Source: Brachybacterium sacelli
GTDB lineage: Bacteria; Actinomycetota; Actinomycetes; Actinomycetales; Dermabacteraceae
Direction of reading: 5' to 3'
Assembly: GCF_017876545.1 (NCBI RefSeq)
Contig: NZ_JAGIOD010000001.1
Span: 248,001-312,000 of the forward strand
Length of the DNA: 64,000 bases
Of this stretch, positions 42,711-51,601 are shown in pieces; within the stretch, counting starts at the first letter, position 1, and the number at the start of each line of letters is the position of its first letter. The notes beneath the pieces were generated by a model. That model was not told the DNA's origin. It searched no databases and was given only the letters and a program-made list of their open reading frames with translations. Made by a program: the position numbers and the translations under genes.

Positions 42711-43856
42711 TCAGGCCGCGAGGAACCGGCGGGTGAGCAGGCGGCTCACGCCAGGCAGGCCGATGGCCCGGCGCCCGATCTGCTGCAGGCGCACCTGCAT
42801 CCGGTTCTCGGGGATGAAGGCCGAGGCGCTGAGGCGGCCGGACCGTCGGGTCCTCTCGGCCGTGGTCCGCCACCGCCGCTCGTACTCGGCCAGACCCACC
42901 TCGACATGGGGGCCCGCGGCGCGCAGGCTGCGGGCCAGGGCCTCGGCGCCGGCGATCGCCAGCGAGGTCCCCTGTCCGGCCAGCAACGACGGGGCGTGGG
43001 CGGCGTCGCCCGCGAGCGCGATGCGTCCGCGGCTCCAGCGCGGCGCCCAGCTCTGGGCGCCGAGGTCGTCGTAGAAGGAGTCCGGCGCTCGGGTGAGCGC
43101 CTCGTCGATCTGCGGGTGCAGCCCCGCGTACACCGCCTGCAGACGCTCCGGGTCCGCGGTGGGACGTCGTGCGTCGGAGGGGTCGAGACGCTCGGCGAGC
43201 ATGACGCCGACGCGCTGCGCGTCGGCCGCGTACAGCCAGCCGATGCGCTGGGCGGTGTCGGTCATGAGCATGCGCTCGCCCAGTTCCCGGGCGAACGGTG
43301 CGTCCTCGAAGAGGTAGCTGGCCACGCGGTATCCCATCGGGATGATGGCGCCGTGACCGGGTGCGACGTGCTCCCGCGCCGGCGAGCGCACACCGTCGCA
43401 GGCCACGACGAGGTCGGACTCGAGGACCTCGCCGCCGCCCATGTCCACCGCGGCATGCTGCGGGCCGGCGTCGCGCACGTCGAGCACACGCTTGCCGTAG
43501 CGGAGGTCCACGGAGTCGGGCAGCTGGGCGAGCAGACCCAGTTCCACCTCGGGGCGGAGGATCGAGAAGTAGCGTCCCCCGGCGGCCTTGACCAACGGGG
43601 CGACGTCGAGGGTTCCGCTCTGCGTGCCGTCGGGCAGGCCGTAGCGCACCCCTTCGAACGCGTGGCCGCGCGAGCGCAGCTCCTCGATGACGCCCATGCG
43701 CTCGGCGGCGACGAAGCCGGGCCCGAAGAAGTCGATCATGTAGCCGCCGCCGCGCGGGCCCGGGGAGGCCTCGAGCACGGTCACGTGGTGGTCGGGAGCG
43801 AGCTCATGAGCCAGCGCGAGGCCGCAGACCCCGCCGCCGATGATCGTGACATCCAT
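42711..43856 (-). CDS. FAD-dependent monooxygenase
   Basis: A 381-residue class A flavoprotein hydroxylase. The N-terminal dinucleotide motif is IIGGGVCGLALAHELA, the DG fingerprint is VACDGVRSPAREHV and the second FAD motif is IALAGDAAHAPSLLAGQGTS, all in their usual order and spacing. No membrane segments. Members hydroxylate aromatics or inactivate antibiotics such as tetracycline or rifampicin; I cannot assign a substrate. It is convergent with the AraC gene (39 bp) and divergent from nothing obvious upstream. Confidence 0.9.
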   Translation of the reverse strand: MDVTIIGGGVCGLALAHELAPDHHVTVLEASPGPRGGGYMIDFFGPGFVAAERMGVIEELRSRGHAFEGVRYGLPDGTQSGTLDVAPLVKAAGGRYFSILRPEVELGLLAQLPDSVDLRYGKRVLDVRDAGPQHAAVDMGGGEVLESDLVVACDGVRSPAREHVAPGHGAIIPMGYRVASYLFEDAPFARELGERMLMTDTAQRIGWLYAADAQRVGVMLAERLDPSDARRPTADPERLQAVYAGLHPQIDEALTRAPDSFYDDLGAQSWAPRWSRGRIALAGDAAHAPSLLAGQGTSLAIAGAEALARSLRAAGPHVEVGLAEYERRWRTTAERTRRSGRLSASAFIPENRMQVRLQQIGRRAIGLPGVSRLLTRRFLAA

Positions 43857-43934
43857 GCGCCGACGCTACGCGGGTCCGCGCGGCGGCGCACCCCGAGGGG
43901 GTCATGTCCCCGCACGGCCAGGTGCCGCGGACAG

Positions 43935-44045
43935 CACCGGTCATGCCTGCGCAGAGCTCCTCGGCGCCGGGTGACGCCGATGCACCCGCGCGACCGGTCC
44001 GGAGCCCCACATCGGTCGTGCGTGCGCGGAATTCGTCGGTGCCGG
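43935..44045. repeat. 36-bp diverged direct repeat
   Basis: Two 36-bp segments, 43935-43970 and 44010-44045, match at 28 positions. Each begins CA(C/T)CGGTC and ends TCGG(C/T)GCCGG, with a GAGCTC or GAATTC in the middle. They lie in the 236-bp gap between the monooxygenase start and the end of the ABC exporter gene. Function unknown. Confidence 0.55.
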
Positions 44046-44092
44046 AGGCGGCCGAGCCTGGTCGCAGGGTCGGCCGCCGCCGAGCGGGACGG

Positions 44093-46186
44093 TCAGTCCT
44101 CGGCCGGGCCGGCTCCCGGGTCCACGGCAGCGAACTCGCCGGTGACGGCGACGGAGCCCTCGAGCACCGCCTCCTCCTCGTCGGGGTCGACGCCGGAGGC
44201 GAACTGCGACCAGTACAGGCGGTGGTAGGCGCCCTCGGCGTCCAGCAGCGCGTCGTGATCACCCTGCTCGACGATGTCGCCGTGCTCCATCACCAGGATC
44301 ACGTCGGCGTCGCGGATGGTGGACAGGCGGTGGGCGATGACGAAGGAGGTGCGGTCGGTGCGCAGCGCCGCCATCGCCTCCTGGACCAGCACCTCGGTGC
44401 GGGTGTCCACCGACGAGGTGGCCTCGTCGAGGATCAGCAGCGCCGGGTCGGCGAGGAAGGCCCGGGCGATGGTGATCAGCTGCCGCTCACCGGCGGAGAT
44501 GTTCGCGCCCTCGTCCTCAATCACGGTGTCGTACCCCTCGGGCAGGGTGCGCACGAAGCGGTCCACGAAGGTGGCGGTCGCCGCCGCGATCACCTCGTCG
44601 TCGGTCGCCTCGAGGCGACCGTAGCGGATGTTCTCCATGATGGTGCCGCCGAACAGCACGGCGTCCTGCAGCACCATGCCCACCTGGCTGCGCACCGCGC
44701 CGCGGTCCAGCGCGCGGATGTCCACGCCGTCCAGACGGATCTGCCCGGCGTCGATCTCGTAGAACCGCATGATCAGGTTGACCAGGGTGGTCTTGCCGGC
44801 GCCGGTGGGCCCGACGATCGCGATGGTCTGCCCGGGCTCCGCGATGAGCGAGAGATCGGTGATCAGCGGCTTGTCCTTGGTGTAGGAGAAGGCGACGTGG
44901 TCGAACTCGATGCGACCGCGGGTGAGAGTGGTCAGCTCGGCGCGCTCGATGCGGCGCCGCCGCACCGTCCCGTCGGGCCCGGACGCGGCCCCCGCGGTCT
45001 CCCCGTCGGATCCGGCATCGGCCACCGTGATCTCCCCGTCGGCCTCCTGCTCCTCGGCGTCCAGCAGCTCGAAGATGCGCTCCGCCGAGGCCACGCCGGA
45101 GATCAGCATGTTCGCCATCCCGGCCACCTCGCCCAGCGGCGCGTTGAACTCGCGCGAGTACTGGATGAAAGCGGTGACCTGGCCCAGCGACATCTGGCCG
45201 CCGGCGATCCGCAGGCCGCCGACCACTGCGATGCCGACATAACCGAGGTAGGTCACCCACTGCATGATCGGCATGATCATGCCCGAGTAGAACTGCGCCT
45301 TGAACGAGGCGTCGAACAGCTCCCCGTTGCGCTCGTCGAAGGTCTCACGCATCGCGTCCTGGCGGTTGAAGACGGTGACCAGGTCGTGTCCGGTGAAGGA
45401 CTCCTCGACATGGCCGTTCAGCCGTCCGGTGTTGCGCCACTGAGCGGTGAACAGCTTCTGGGACTTCGAGCCGACGATCCCGATGACGACGCCGGAGATC
45501 GGCAGCGCGACCAGGGCGATCACGGCGAGCTGCCAGGAGAGCCAGAACATCATCACGGTGATTCCCACGATGGTCAGCACTGCGTACACGAGCGAGGCGA
45601 AGGCCTGCTGGAGCGCGGTCTGGACGTTGTCGACGTCGTTGGTGGTGCGCGAGAGCAGGTCACCGCGCTGGCGGGTGTCGAAGTAGCTCAGCGGCAGGCG
45701 GTTGACCTTGGCCTCGATCTTCTCGCGCAGTCGGTAGACGATGTTCATGACCACGTCGTTCAGCAGTCGGCCCTGCAGCCAGTCGAACAGGGACGCGATG
45801 ACGTACATCCCCAGCACGACCAGCAGCAGGCGACCGAGCGCCGAGAAGTCGACGCCGTCCCCGGAGCGGACCCCGTTGTAGATGACGTCCATCGCGTCGC
45901 CGAGGATCGACGGCGCCCACACGGTCAGTGCTGTGGAGACGATCCCGAAGGCCAGCACGACGGTCAGGCCCAGCTTGTGGTCGCCGAAGGTGCCGGCCAG
46001 ACGGATCGCGGAGGGCCAAAAGGCCTTCGCCTTGCGGGGCGCGGACTCGCCCCATTCGCCGCTCATGGAGTCCTGCATCTCGAGGATCTCCGCCTCGGTC
46101 AGGTCCGCGGTAGCGTTCCCGGCCGTGGCCGACGACTGCGGCGTGGGCGCGTCCTGCGCGTCCCGGTCCTTCTTCACGCGGCTCAT
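44093..46186 (-). CDS. Heterodimeric ABC exporter, catalytic half-transporter
   Basis: A 697-residue fused membrane/ATPase half-exporter (ABCB type). About 60 hydrophilic residues precede six membrane helices (about 70-370) and the ATPase. Walker A is IVGPTGAGKTTLV, Walker B is ALLILDEATSSVD with the catalytic Glu intact, and the H-loop is VIAHRLST. The signature, however, reads NISAGERQLITIA rather than LSGGQ. A charged insert of about 40 residues precedes the ATPase. Its ATG overlaps the stop of the upstream half-transporter. The pairing with a Glu-to-Asp partner gives one active and one degenerate ATP site, as in BmrCD and TM287/288. Cargo unknown; multidrug or lipid export is likely. Confidence 0.93.
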   Translation of the reverse strand: MSRVKKDRDAQDAPTPQSSATAGNATADLTEAEILEMQDSMSGEWGESAPRKAKAFWPSAIRLAGTFGDHKLGLTVVLAFGIVSTALTVWAPSILGDAMDVIYNGVRSGDGVDFSALGRLLLVVLGMYVIASLFDWLQGRLLNDVVMNIVYRLREKIEAKVNRLPLSYFDTRQRGDLLSRTTNDVDNVQTALQQAFASLVYAVLTIVGITVMMFWLSWQLAVIALVALPISGVVIGIVGSKSQKLFTAQWRNTGRLNGHVEESFTGHDLVTVFNRQDAMRETFDERNGELFDASFKAQFYSGMIMPIMQWVTYLGYVGIAVVGGLRIAGGQMSLGQVTAFIQYSREFNAPLGEVAGMANMLISGVASAERIFELLDAEEQEADGEITVADAGSDGETAGAASGPDGTVRRRRIERAELTTLTRGRIEFDHVAFSYTKDKPLITDLSLIAEPGQTIAIVGPTGAGKTTLVNLIMRFYEIDAGQIRLDGVDIRALDRGAVRSQVGMVLQDAVLFGGTIMENIRYGRLEATDDEVIAAATATFVDRFVRTLPEGYDTVIEDEGANISAGERQLITIARAFLADPALLILDEATSSVDTRTEVLVQEAMAALRTDRTSFVIAHRLSTIRDADVILVMEHGDIVEQGDHDALLDAEGAYHRLYWSQFASGVDPDEEEAVLEGSVAVTGEFAAVDPGAGPAED

Positions 46187-47946
46187 GCCGGCTCCTCCAC
46201 GGTGATCTGGGAGTCGACGATCTCCCGGTAGGTCTGATTGGTCTCGAGCAGGTCCTCATGGGTTCCGCGGCCGACGATCCTGCCCTGTTCGAGCACGAGG
46301 ATCTGGTCGGCGCCGGTGATGCTGGCGATGCGCTGCGCGACGATGATCATGGTCGCGCCCTGCGTATGTGCGTCCAGGCCCGCGCGCACGGCGGCATCGG
46401 TGGCCACGTCGAGCGCGGAGAAGGAGTCGTCGAAGACGAACACCCGCGGCCGGGCGACCAGGGTGCGGGCGATGCACAGGCGCTGGCGCTGGCCGCCGGA
46501 GACGTTGGTGCCGCCCTGGGAGATCGAGGACTCGAGGCCCGTCCGCAGGCCCTCCCCCTCGCCGGTGGTGCGGCCCTCGACGAACTCGGTGGCCTGGGCG
46601 ACGTCGAGGGCCCGCCACAGCTGCGTCTCGTCGGCCATCGGATCCCCGAAGCGCAGGTTGTGGCCGACGGTCCCGGAGAACAGGTAGGGCCGCTGCGGCA
46701 CGAGGCCGACCGTCGCGGAGACGGTGGCGCGGGAGAGGTCGGTGACCGCGACCCCGTCCAGCAGCACCTGGCCGCTGGTGGCGTCGTGCAGGCGGGGGAT
46801 CAGACTGACCAGGGACGTCTTGCCGGAGCCGGTCGAGCCGATGATCGCCGTCGTGCGGCCCGCCTCGGCGGTGAAGGAGATGCCGTCCAGCACCGGGGCG
46901 TCGGCACCGGGGTAGGAGAAGGTGACGTCGCGGAACTCCACGCTCGCGCCGCCGCCGGCGCCCTCGAGCGCGACGGGCTGCTCGGGCTCGGCGAGGGTGG
47001 GCGTGGTCTCGAGCACCTCGCCGATGCGCCGGGCGCTGATGATCGCGCGCGGGAACATCATGAACATGAAGGTGCCCATCATGACGGCCATGAGGATCTG
47101 CAGCAGGTACTGCATGAACGCCGTCAGGGCGCCCACCTGCACCAGGCCGTCGTCCACCCGGTGCCCGCCGAACCAGAGCACGGCGGCGGTCGCGAGGTGC
47201 AGCACGATCGTGATGGCCGGGCCCATGATCACGAAGAGCCGGCCGATCCGCACCGAGGTGTCGGTGAGGGTCGCGTTGGCATCGGTGAAGCGGGCGGTCT
47301 CGTGCTTCTCGCGCACGAAGGCCCGCACCACGCGGATGCCCATGATCTGCTCGCGCATCACGGAGTTGATGGAGTCGATGTTGTCCTGCATCCGCTGGAA
47401 CAGCGGCATGAGCTTCGTGACCAGCAGGCCGACGATGACCATCAGGACCGGGACCGCGACCCACACCAGCCACGACAGGCCCGGGTCCTCCTGGACCGCC
47501 ATGACGATCCCGCCGATCGACATGATCGGCACCATCACCATGAAGTTCAGCGTCATCAGCACGAGCATCTGCACCTGCTGGACGTCGTTGGTGGCGCGCG
47601 TGATCAGGGTCGGGGCACCGAAGCGTCCCAGCTCCTCGGTGGAGAAGCGGTCCACCCGGGTGTAGATGGAGCGGCGCACGTCCCGGCCCATGCCCATGGA
47701 GACGCGGGCCCCGAACCAGACGGCGGCGATCGCGGTGACGACCTGCACCATCGCGACGACCAGCATGAGGCCGCCGACGCGCCAGATGTAGGCGGTGTCA
47801 CCGGTGGCGACGCCCTGGTCGATGATGTCGGCGTTGAGGCTGGGCAGGTACAGGGTCGCCAGCACGGTGGCGAGCTGCAGGACGATGACAGCGCCCACGT
47901 GAGGCAGGTAGGGGCGCGCATGGCGCCGGATGACGGTCCAGAGCAT
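46183..47946 (-). CDS. Heterodimeric ABC exporter, degenerate-site half-transporter
   Basis: A 587-residue half-exporter with six membrane helices and an ATPase domain. Walker A is IIGSTGSGKTSLV and the signature NVSGGQRQRLCIAR is canonical, but Walker B is VFVFDDSFSALD: the catalytic Glu is Asp. I use the ATG at 47946 (GAGGAA before it), not 47982, which adds non-family sequence. The degenerate site would be formed by this subunit's Walker motifs and the partner's SAGERQ signature. Last four bases overlap the next gene, so both subunits are made together. Confidence 0.93.
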   Translation of the reverse strand: MLWTVIRRHARPYLPHVGAVIVLQLATVLATLYLPSLNADIIDQGVATGDTAYIWRVGGLMLVVAMVQVVTAIAAVWFGARVSMGMGRDVRRSIYTRVDRFSTEELGRFGAPTLITRATNDVQQVQMLVLMTLNFMVMVPIMSIGGIVMAVQEDPGLSWLVWVAVPVLMVIVGLLVTKLMPLFQRMQDNIDSINSVMREQIMGIRVVRAFVREKHETARFTDANATLTDTSVRIGRLFVIMGPAITIVLHLATAAVLWFGGHRVDDGLVQVGALTAFMQYLLQILMAVMMGTFMFMMFPRAIISARRIGEVLETTPTLAEPEQPVALEGAGGGASVEFRDVTFSYPGADAPVLDGISFTAEAGRTTAIIGSTGSGKTSLVSLIPRLHDATSGQVLLDGVAVTDLSRATVSATVGLVPQRPYLFSGTVGHNLRFGDPMADETQLWRALDVAQATEFVEGRTTGEGEGLRTGLESSISQGGTNVSGGQRQRLCIARTLVARPRVFVFDDSFSALDVATDAAVRAGLDAHTQGATMIIVAQRIASITGADQILVLEQGRIVGRGTHEDLLETNQTYREIVDSQITVEEPA

Positions 47947-48221
47947 GGAGTTCCTCGGTGAAGGGCAGGATGCGTTGGGCACGGTTCGACGTCGCCGCCG
48001 TGGTGGGCGACGAATTCGAGAGTAGGAGCTAGTGCGGACAGATCATGTCCGCGAGGCCGGGCGCGGTCCGGTCACGACCGCAACGTCCAATCATCCCTGA
48101 ATCGGCGTCTCGGCGCACCCGACTTTTGGAGGAGAGGCGAGATCTCCCGCGCCCGGCCGAGACGACGCCCGCCCCCGCCGCCGAGCTCCGGATCGCCGAA
48201 GCGCCGAAGCGCCGGCAGTGA

Positions 48222-48269
48222 TGTACGCCCACGACCGATGGCGGCCGCGACACCGGTCGTGGGCGTACA
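48222..48269. terminator. Perfect 16-bp intergenic hairpin, palindrome family A copy 1
   Basis: TGTACGCCCACGACCG (48222-48237) and its exact complement CGGTCGTGGGCGTACA (48254-48269), separated by 16 bases. It lies 57 bp after the end of the GntR gene and upstream of the exporter operon, so it probably ends the GntR transcript. The core CACCGGTCGTGGGCG recurs at 56149 and, slightly changed, at 62006-62067. The rest of 47947-48325 shows nothing else clear. Confidence 0.7.
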
Positions 48270-48325
48270 GGACTCGACCGGCGCGGTTCCTCGAAACTCG
48301 ACTTCGTAGGCCGACCGGCCGGCGG

Positions 48326-49084
48326 TCAGAGGCCCTTCAGCATCGACAGCCCGTTGGCTGCGCCGCGCACGGTGGTCGAGGCGAACTGCGCGTGACGCGG
48401 CAGGTAGCGGTCGTCGGACCACTCGATCGGGCGGCCGTCGATGGTGAAGGCCCGGCGTCGCAGGCGCATCAGGGGCGCGCCGGGCTCGATGCCGAGCAGG
48501 CGGGCGTCGTCCTCGTCCGCGGCGACCGCGTCGAGGATGCGGGTGGCGTGGTGGATGTCGACGCCGCTGGCCACGAGCCGTTCGTAGACCGATCCGGAAT
48601 CGGGGTCAAAGGAGAGCACGTGCCGACCCACTTCGAAGGGGTAGCACAGCCGCTCGAGCATGATCGGCAGGTCATCGGCAAAGCGAAGTCGCAGCAGCTC
48701 GACGACGGGATCACCGGGATCGATCTCGAGCGAGTCGGCCTGCGCCTGCGTGGCCCAGGCCCGGGTCATGGTCTCGGTGCGCTGGCCGGGCTCCATCCCG
48801 ACCTCGCGGCACCACTGGGTGAAGGACAGTGCCACGTCGAAGGGCTGGACGGGCACGGTCTCGAGCACCACCGAGCGGCGACCACGGCCCGAGGAGATCA
48901 GCCCTTCGTCCCGGAGGATCCCGAGCGCCTGGCGCACCGGACCGCGAGAGGTCTCGAAGCGGGTGCACAGCTCGGACTCCGAGGGGACGGTCTGGCCCGG
49001 CCCGAGTCGTCCGGAGGCGATCTCCCGGCGGAGGAAGGTGACGATCCCGGCGTAGGTCTGGGTGCCCCTCACGCTGCTCGTCAT
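48326..49084 (-). CDS. GntR-family regulator (HutC/PhnF type) of the phosphonate cluster
   Basis: A 252-residue regulator. An N-terminal winged helix (PSESELCTRFETSRGPVRQA, LGILRDEGLISSGRGRRSVV) is joined to a UTRA ligand-binding domain (PVVELLRLRFADDLPIMLER, DIHHATRILDAVAADEDDAR, IEWSDDRYLPRHAQF). UTRA-type members such as PhnF and HutC sense small ligands. It is transcribed away from the phosphonate genes with a shared 205-bp promoter region that has a TGTATATACA dyad. Repression of the phosphonate operon and relief by a phosphonate-related ligand is inferred. I chose the ATG at 49084 since the longer frame to 49465 is not protein-like. Confidence 0.9.
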   Translation of the reverse strand: MTSSVRGTQTYAGIVTFLRREIASGRLGPGQTVPSESELCTRFETSRGPVRQALGILRDEGLISSGRGRRSVVLETVPVQPFDVALSFTQWCREVGMEPGQRTETMTRAWATQAQADSLEIDPGDPVVELLRLRFADDLPIMLERLCYPFEVGRHVLSFDPDSGSVYERLVASGVDIHHATRILDAVAADEDDARLLGIEPGAPLMRLRRRAFTIDGRPIEWSDDRYLPRHAQFASTTVRGAANGLSMLKGL

Positions 49085-49221
49085 CGGCGTCCCTCGCTCC
49101 CCTCGTCGCCGTCCGCGCCCTGTCGCGCGGTGGTCCGATCCCGATCCTATGCATCGATGCCCCATGTCAGCGGGCTGATCGGCGGCGAGGTGACATCTTG
49201 GTGACGCCCCGATGAAGCATG

Positions 49222-49258
49222 GTCGACAGGTTCTCGACTTGTATATACATTTGTCGAC
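49222..49258 (+). promoter_or_regulatory. Promoter and dyad operator of the phosphonate operon
   Basis: TCGACA (49223-49228) and TACATT (49246-49251), 17 bp apart, form a likely promoter. Overlapping its -10 is the perfect palindrome TGTATATACA (49240-49249), and GTCGAC occurs at 49222-49227 and 49253-49258. AT-rich in a GC-rich context. The likely binder is the divergent GntR protein. Confidence 0.6.
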
Positions 49259-49289
49259 ACGGGGCCGGACGAGGGTCCAGTCTCGAGGC

Positions 49290-50429
49290 ATGAGAACCGC
49301 TCGAGACATGGGAACCGCAGGCGACCTCCTGGTCGTCGGCAGCGGGGTCCTCGGACTCGCCATCGCCCACCGTGCCCGCCGCCAGGGCCTCGAGGTCACC
49401 GTGCTCGAGGAGACCACCCGACCCGTCGGCTCCAGCATCCAGAACTTCGGGCACGCCTGCTTCACCGGTCAGGCCGACGAGCTCCAGGACCTCGCCCTCG
49501 CCTCCCGCGCCGGCTGGCTGCGCGCCGCGGCCGACACCGGGCTGTGGACCGCCACCACCGGCACCGTCGTTCCCGCGACGACCGCCGCGGAACTGCGCGT
49601 GCTCGAGGAGTTCGCCGCCCACCGCGGGCCGGAGCAGGTGCGGATGCTGAGCGTCGCCGAGACCCGCGCTGCCCTCGCGCACGAGGAGCTGGACGTCGTC
49701 GGCGGGGCTCTGCTGCCGCTGGACATGCGCGTGGACCCGCGCACCGCCGTGCCGCGACTGGCCGCGTGGCTCTCGACGCAGGGGGTGCGGTTCCGCTGGG
49801 GGGAGCGGGTGCTGCACACGGCCGACGGAGTGGTCAGGACCACCCGCGGCACGTACCGCGCCGACCGCGTCGTGGTGTGCCCGGGCACCGGCGTCGGCGG
49901 CCTGTTCCCCGAGATCGCCGACCGCCACGGCATCACCCAGTGCACCCTCGCCATGGCCCTCATCGAGCGGCCGGAGCGACTTCCCGCCCACCTCGCGGTG
50001 CTCACCGGCACCTCGCTGGCGCGCTACGACGGCTTCGCCGCCATGCCCGGCACCGCGGCACTGCGGGCAGAGCTCGCCGTCCGGGAACCGGAGCTGACCG
50101 CCTGCGTCGCGAACCTCATGGTCACCGGGATCGACGGCGGGCTGCTGGTCGGTGACTCCCACGCCTACGACGACTCCTATGAGCCGTTCCTCGATGCCGG
50201 GCTCTCCGACCTGCTGGTGCACCGCGCCGCGGCCCTGCTCGGCATCGACTCGCCCCGCGTGATCCAGCGCTGGCTGGGCCGCTACAGCGACGCACCCGGC
50301 ACCACCTTCGTGCTCGAGCAGCCCGATGCCGCCACCACCGTCGCCGTCGTCACCAGCGGGGTCGGCATGACCCTCGGCTTCGGCCTCGCCGAGCGCGTGC
50401 TCGAGGGCGCTCCCGCCCTCGCCGCCTGA
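49290..50429 (+). CDS. FAD-dependent oxidoreductase associated with phosphonate catabolism
   Basis: A 379-residue DadA-like amine oxidase. The FAD motif is LLVVGSGVLGLAIAHRARRQ, with GSSIQNFGHACFTGQ and the C-terminal TSGVGMTLGFGLAERVLEGA. It matches the group I know as TIGR03364 (proposed HpnW), found beside phosphonate genes; relatives oxidise aminoethylphosphonate-type amines to phosphonoacetaldehyde. I use the ATG at 49290 (GAGGC upstream); 49308 is also possible. First gene of the phosphonate operon, followed by the import genes. The exact aminophosphonate substrate is inferred. Confidence 0.85.
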   Translation: MRTARDMGTAGDLLVVGSGVLGLAIAHRARRQGLEVTVLEETTRPVGSSIQNFGHACFTGQADELQDLALASRAGWLRAAADTGLWTATTGTVVPATTAAELRVLEEFAAHRGPEQVRMLSVAETRAALAHEELDVVGGALLPLDMRVDPRTAVPRLAAWLSTQGVRFRWGERVLHTADGVVRTTRGTYRADRVVVCPGTGVGGLFPEIADRHGITQCTLAMALIERPERLPAHLAVLTGTSLARYDGFAAMPGTAALRAELAVREPELTACVANLMVTGIDGGLLVGDSHAYDDSYEPFLDAGLSDLLVHRAAALLGIDSPRVIQRWLGRYSDAPGTTFVLEQPDAATTVAVVTSGVGMTLGFGLAERVLEGAPALAA

Positions 50430-50469
50430 CCGCCCCCACCCACACCCACAGGCCGTCCAGGGCGCCGAA

Positions 50470-50517
50470 TGCCGCCACAGGACCGGTGCTCGGCCTGACC
50501 TCGGTCCTGAGGCGGCA
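50470..50517. terminator. Intergenic hairpin, palindrome family B copy 3
   Basis: TGCCGCC-A-CAGGACCG (50470-50485) faces CGGTCCTG-A-GGCGGCA (50502-50517): 15 pairs with one A/A mismatch and a 16-nt loop. It lies between the oxidoreductase and phnD inside the phosphonate gene set, so it may attenuate rather than end transcription. Confidence 0.6.
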
Positions 50518-50608
50518 CTCCGAGGCCCACCTTCGTACTCGTCGGCCAATACACACCAAGCCCCCGGTACCAGCTCCCGACCATCCCGTTTCAGACAAGG
50601 ATCCCGCC

Positions 50609-51574
50609 ATGTCGCACCCCTCGTCGCGCCCCTCGCCCCACCTCACCCGCCGCCAGGGTTTCACCGCCCTCGCCGGCCTCACCGCCGGCGTCCTCGGCAC
50701 CGGAGCACTGTCCTCCTGCAGCTCCAGCAGCGCCTCCGAGGAGCTGGTCTTCGCCGCAGTCCCGGCCGAAAGCTCCCAGTCCCTCGAGCAGACCTTCGGC
50801 CACATTGTCACCCTCCTCGAGCAGGCCACCGGGCGGACCGTCACCTTCCAGAACGCCTCCGACTACGCCGCCGTGATCGAGGGCCAGCGCGCCGGCAAGG
50901 TCGACATCGCCTCCTACGGCCCGTTCTCCTACGTGATCGCCCGCGACAGCGGCATCGCGCTCGAGGCCATCGCCGCGCCCGTGCACGAGGAGGGGTCGGA
51001 GCCCTCCTACACCTCGCTGTGCTACACCACGCCCGGCAGCGGCATCACCTCGCTGGCCGACCTCGCCGGCAAGAAGGTCGCCTTCGTCGACAAGGCCTCC
51101 ACCTCCGGATACCTGGTCCCCCTCGAGGGCCTGATGCGCGAGGAGCTCGACGTCGACGCGGATCTCGAGACGGTGCTCGCCGGCGGGCACGACGCCTCCT
51201 TGCTGGCCCTCGCCGGCGGCGAGGTCGACGCGGCGTTCGCCCACGACACCATGCTCACGACCCTCACCGAGTCCGGCCAGATCGAGGCCGACGCCCTCAC
51301 CCCGATCTGGGAGTCCGAGCCGATCCCGGAGGACCCGATCGCGGTGAACACCTCCACCCTCGACGCCGGGACCATCGACGCGATCCGCACCGCCATCCAG
51401 ACCAAGGCCAACAAGCCGGCCCTGGTCGAGGAGGGAATCTGCACCTCCGAGGACGACTGCGAGCTGCCTGAGGAGATCGAGTGGGGCTATGTCGCGGTCT
51501 CCGACGAGGACTACGAGCCCATCCGCCGCCTGTGCACGGTCACCGAGGCCGACGCCTGCACCTCCGTCTCCTGA
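50609..51574 (+). CDS. phnD: Phosphonate/phosphite ABC importer binding protein
   Basis: A 321-residue extracellular binding lipoprotein of the PhnD/PtxB group. A Tat-like leader (HLTRRQGFTALAGLT) ends in a lipobox-like LSSC near residue 42. The mature part shows NASDYAAVIEGQRAGKVDIA, SYGPFSYVIARDSGI and GKKVAFVDKASTSGYLVPLE, the ligand-contact stretches. Ribosome site CAAGGA precedes the ATG at 50609. Followed by phnC after 27 bp. Its ligand is a phosphonate by context; family alone also allows phosphite or phosphate. Confidence 0.92.
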   Translation: MSHPSSRPSPHLTRRQGFTALAGLTAGVLGTGALSSCSSSSASEELVFAAVPAESSQSLEQTFGHIVTLLEQATGRTVTFQNASDYAAVIEGQRAGKVDIASYGPFSYVIARDSGIALEAIAAPVHEEGSEPSYTSLCYTTPGSGITSLADLAGKKVAFVDKASTSGYLVPLEGLMREELDVDADLETVLAGGHDASLLALAGGEVDAAFAHDTMLTTLTESGQIEADALTPIWESEPIPEDPIAVNTSTLDAGTIDAIRTAIQTKANKPALVEEGICTSEDDCELPEEIEWGYVAVSDEDYEPIRRLCTVTEADACTSVS

Positions 51575-51601
51575 CGCCCGCTCCCGACGAAGGACCCGCT
51601 C

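Noticed and set aside
43904..46231. Long + strand frame (about 775 codons) antisense to an ABC exporter subunit
   Set aside because: The minus strand has intact Walker A/B and H-loop motifs; the antisense product is Asp/Gly/His/Val-rich shadow sequence.
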